Assembly: GCF_028290435.1 (NCBI RefSeq)
Contig: NZ_JAQGJV010000076.1
Coordinates: 1-64,000 of the forward strand
Length of the DNA: 64,000 bases
Source: Devosia sp.
GTDB taxonomy: Bacteria; Pseudomonadota; Alphaproteobacteria; Rhizobiales; Devosiaceae
Reading direction: 5' to 3'
Part shown: positions 62,226 through 64,000 of the stretch, piece after piece
How the letters are laid out: the number at the start of each line of letters is the position of its first letter
Numbering within the stretch: position 1 is the first letter of the stretch
The notes under the pieces: generated by a model
Database searches by the model: none
What the model was told of the DNA's origin: nothing
What the model saw: only the letters and a program-made list of their open reading frames with translations
Translations under genes and position numbers: made by a program

Positions 62226-62620
62226 CTGGATTGCACTCCTGTAGTGGGTCGATTTTTGGTGTTTTGCGCGTGGCGATGGGCGACGCCGGACGCGCTTATC
62301 TTTGCGGGCCGGGAAGGATTGAAAAAACGAACAGGGTTGCACCAAGGGGATGCCGGCGGGCATCGGGACAGTCGCTGGTCATGGGCCCGGGGCCGGGCGC
62401 GTATCGATCCGCCAATGGGGCGCAATCAATGATGATCGTCTTCAGCGAAGTAACCCTTGGCGCGAGGAATATGGGGGCAAGCTAGAGCCAAAATTGCGGG
62501 GCGACAAGAGATTGCGTGGCAAGATTTTGCAGGGGTTGACGCGCGGCGCGCCGCAAGCGCAAAACCGGCACAACAGGGCCGCAGCAGGCGGCCGTTTGAC
62601 CCAAGTGACGGAGCGCAAAA
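62226..62620. promoter_or_regulatory. Divergent intergenic region between potF and psuG
   Basis: 395 bases without a supported gene. It must carry promoters for both divergent operons. TTTTGCAGGGGTTGACGCGC around 62523-62542 contains TTGACG, but no matching -10 is convincing. No large repeat or known riboswitch pattern was recognised. Confidence 0.45.
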
Positions 62621-63568
62621 ATGAGCGCCAAAGCCTATCTGTCGATCAGCAATGAAGTGAAGTCTGCCCTGGCGGCCGGCAAGCCGGTTGTGGCGCTGGA
62701 ATCCACAATCATCACCCATGGCATGCCCTATCCGCAGAACCTGGAAATGGCCAAGAATGTCGAGGCCGTGGTGCGCGCGAACGGCGCGGTGCCGGCGACG
62801 ATCGCCATCATGGACGGGCGTTTTGCGGTCGGTGTTTCGGGCGACGATCTGGAGCGGCTGGCGCTGGAGGGCGGCAAGGCGGCCAAGGCGTCGCGGCGCG
62901 ACGTGGCGGCGCTGCTGGTGCAGGGCGGCATGGCGGGCACCACGGTGGCGACCACGATGCAGATCGCGGCGCTGGCGGGGATTGCCATTTTTGCTACTGG
63001 CGGCATTGGGGGCGTGCATCGCGGGGCCGAGGACACGTTCGATATTTCGGCTGACCTCGAGGAACTGAGCCGCACGCCAGTGGCGGTGATTTGCGCGGGG
63101 GCCAAGTCGATCCTCGATATCGGCAAGACGCTGGAAGTGCTGGAGACCAATGGGGTGCCGGTGCTGGGTTATGGCACGGACGATTTCCCGGCGTTCTGGG
63201 CGCGGATCAGCGGACATAAGGTGGATCACCGCTTCGACGATGTTGCCGATCTCGCCAAGGTGGTGGCGTTGCAGATCGAACTGGGCATGGGGGGCGTGCT
63301 GATCGCCAATCCGATCCCCGAAGCCGATGCGCTGGACGCAGCCAGCATCGAGGCGCGCATTGCCGAGGCTATTCGCGGCGCCGATACCGAAGGGGTGTCG
63401 CGCAAGGCGTTGACGCCGTTCCTGCTCAACCGCATTTTCGAATTGACCGAAGGCAAGTCGCTCAAGTCCAATATCGCGCTGGTGGAAAATAACGCCAAGG
63501 TGGCGGCGCAGATCGCAGTGGCGCTGGCCGCGCGGACCCAGCCCAAGCCGGCGATCCGCCGCGCATGA
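62621..63568 (+). CDS. psuG: Pseudouridine-5'-phosphate glycosidase
   Basis: Splits pseudouridine 5'-phosphate into uracil and ribose 5-phosphate (physiological direction: breakdown). 315 residues. Key residues fit the E. coli enzyme with an offset of 4: E27 (ALESTIITHG), D145 in the stretch GGIGGVHRGAEDTFDISADL, and Schiff-base K162 (VICAGAKSILD). CGGAGCGC precedes the ATG. It overlaps the kinase gene by 4 bases (ATGA), giving the standard psuG-psuK pair. Confidence 0.95.
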   Translation: MSAKAYLSISNEVKSALAAGKPVVALESTIITHGMPYPQNLEMAKNVEAVVRANGAVPATIAIMDGRFAVGVSGDDLERLALEGGKAAKASRRDVAALLVQGGMAGTTVATTMQIAALAGIAIFATGGIGGVHRGAEDTFDISADLEELSRTPVAVICAGAKSILDIGKTLEVLETNGVPVLGYGTDDFPAFWARISGHKVDHRFDDVADLAKVVALQIELGMGGVLIANPIPEADALDAASIEARIAEAIRGADTEGVSRKALTPFLLNRIFELTEGKSLKSNIALVENNAKVAAQIAVALAARTQPKPAIRRA

Positions 63569-64000
63569 GCCGTCAGGTTCTCGTCATCGGCGATGTGATG
63601 ACCGATGTTATCGTCATGCCGGAGGGGCCATTGGTTAGGGGCAGCGACCGGCGCGCCAAGGTGCGCAGCCGGCCCGGCGGCTCGGGCGCCAACCAGGCGG
63701 TGTGGCTGGCCGCCATGGGGGCCGAAGTGGGGCTGGTGGCGCGGGTTGGCGACGAAGAGCTGCATATGTACGAAAACTACTTTCGCGGACTGGGCGTGGT
63801 GCCGTTTCTAGCCGGCGACAAGGAATTGCCATCGGGCGTGCTGGTGACCATCGTTGATCCGGATGGGGAGCGGAGCTTTCTGACCGATCGCGGGGCGAAC
63901 CTGAACCTGTGTGCCGACGATCTGTCGGAGAGCCTGCTCGACGGGCTCGGTATGGTGGTCGTCTCCGGTTATTCGCTGTTCGCACCGGGACCAAGGACCG
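63565..64000 (+). CDS. psuK: Pseudouridine kinase, PfkB family (partial, 3' end off the window)
   Basis: Phosphorylates pseudouridine to feed the glycosidase. The visible 145 residues begin MSRQVLVIGDVMTDVIVMPE and include the PfkB motif 1 (RPGGSGANQAVWLAAMGAEV) and VTIVDPDGERSFLTDRGAN. The catalytic C-terminal motif lies beyond the window. ATG 63565-63567 overlaps the psuG stop. Assignment as psuK rests on pairing with psuG. Confidence 0.9.
   Translation, partial: MSRQVLVIGDVMTDVIVMPEGPLVRGSDRRAKVRSRPGGSGANQAVWLAAMGAEVGLVARVGDEELHMYENYFRGLGVVPFLAGDKELPSGVLVTIVDPDGERSFLTDRGANLNLCADDLSESLLDGLGMVVVSGYSLFAPGPRT

Overview
The window looks like a chromosomal stretch of a high-GC alphaproteobacterium. 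The gene families, the many sugar ABC importers with LacI and AraC regulators, the GC-rich palindromic intergenic repeats and the frequent ATGA-type gene overlaps suggest the order Hyphomicrobiales, possibly Devosia or a relative. That placement is inference, because no rRNA or marker gene is present. I see no prophage, insertion sequence, CRISPR array, tRNA or rRNA.

Layout. (1) 1-9350: a beta-glycoside module on the minus strand (family 2 glycosidase, MalK-type ATPase, family 1 binding protein and two permeases, the last cut by the left edge). A LacI regulator diverges from it and converges on a second, paralogous LacI. (2) 9351-16590: a MarR/DHA2/HlyD drug-export operon, an AraC regulator divergent from an SDR gene, an aldo-keto reductase, a gamma carbonic anhydrase and a small unknown protein. 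(3) 16851-24207: a LacI-linked Dpp/Opp-type importer plus a GNAT gene, with a 14-bp operator in front of both regulator and operon. (4) 24204-26749: a TerC protein, an SDR and an aldo-keto reductase. (5) 27061-34036: an Rbs-type importer joined to a D-tagatose 3-epimerase-like enzyme, divergent from an AraC regulator. (6) 34077-42610: a TIM-barrel isomerase flanked by direct repeats, a VOC protein, a second MalK-type sugar importer, an aldo-keto reductase, a VOC gene with a structured leader, and a LacI regulator. (7) 42621-49045: a GAF-PAS-GGDEF protein, several small proteins (DUF2277, metallo-beta-lactamase fold, DoxX, PhnB-like), an ECF42-type sigma factor with its DGPF partner, and an EamA exporter. 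(8) 49243-54344: aldo-keto reductase, FAH-family enzyme, RecD-like helicase and transglutaminase in one overlapping operon, facing a second transglutaminase and a small NTF2-like protein. (9) 54544-57526: a CPA2/Kef-type antiporter with a long acidic tail, then an Rrf2 regulator. (10) 57530-62225: a free-standing 24-codon gene, then a putrescine-type Pot importer. (11) 62621-64000: psuG and the start of psuK for pseudouridine breakdown.

Taken together this is a carbohydrate, oligomer and polyamine scavenging region. Five ABC importers sit next to local regulators or catabolic enzymes, with four aldo-keto reductases, two SDRs and two sugar isomerase/epimerase-type TIM barrels suited to interconverting unusual sugars.

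The most unusual items are the 24-codon gene at 57615-57689 (very long Shine-Dalgarno match, own promoter-like box and terminator), a family of about 140-bp hairpin repeats present three times with coordinated changes in both arms, and paired operator-like palindromes that link regulators to likely targets.
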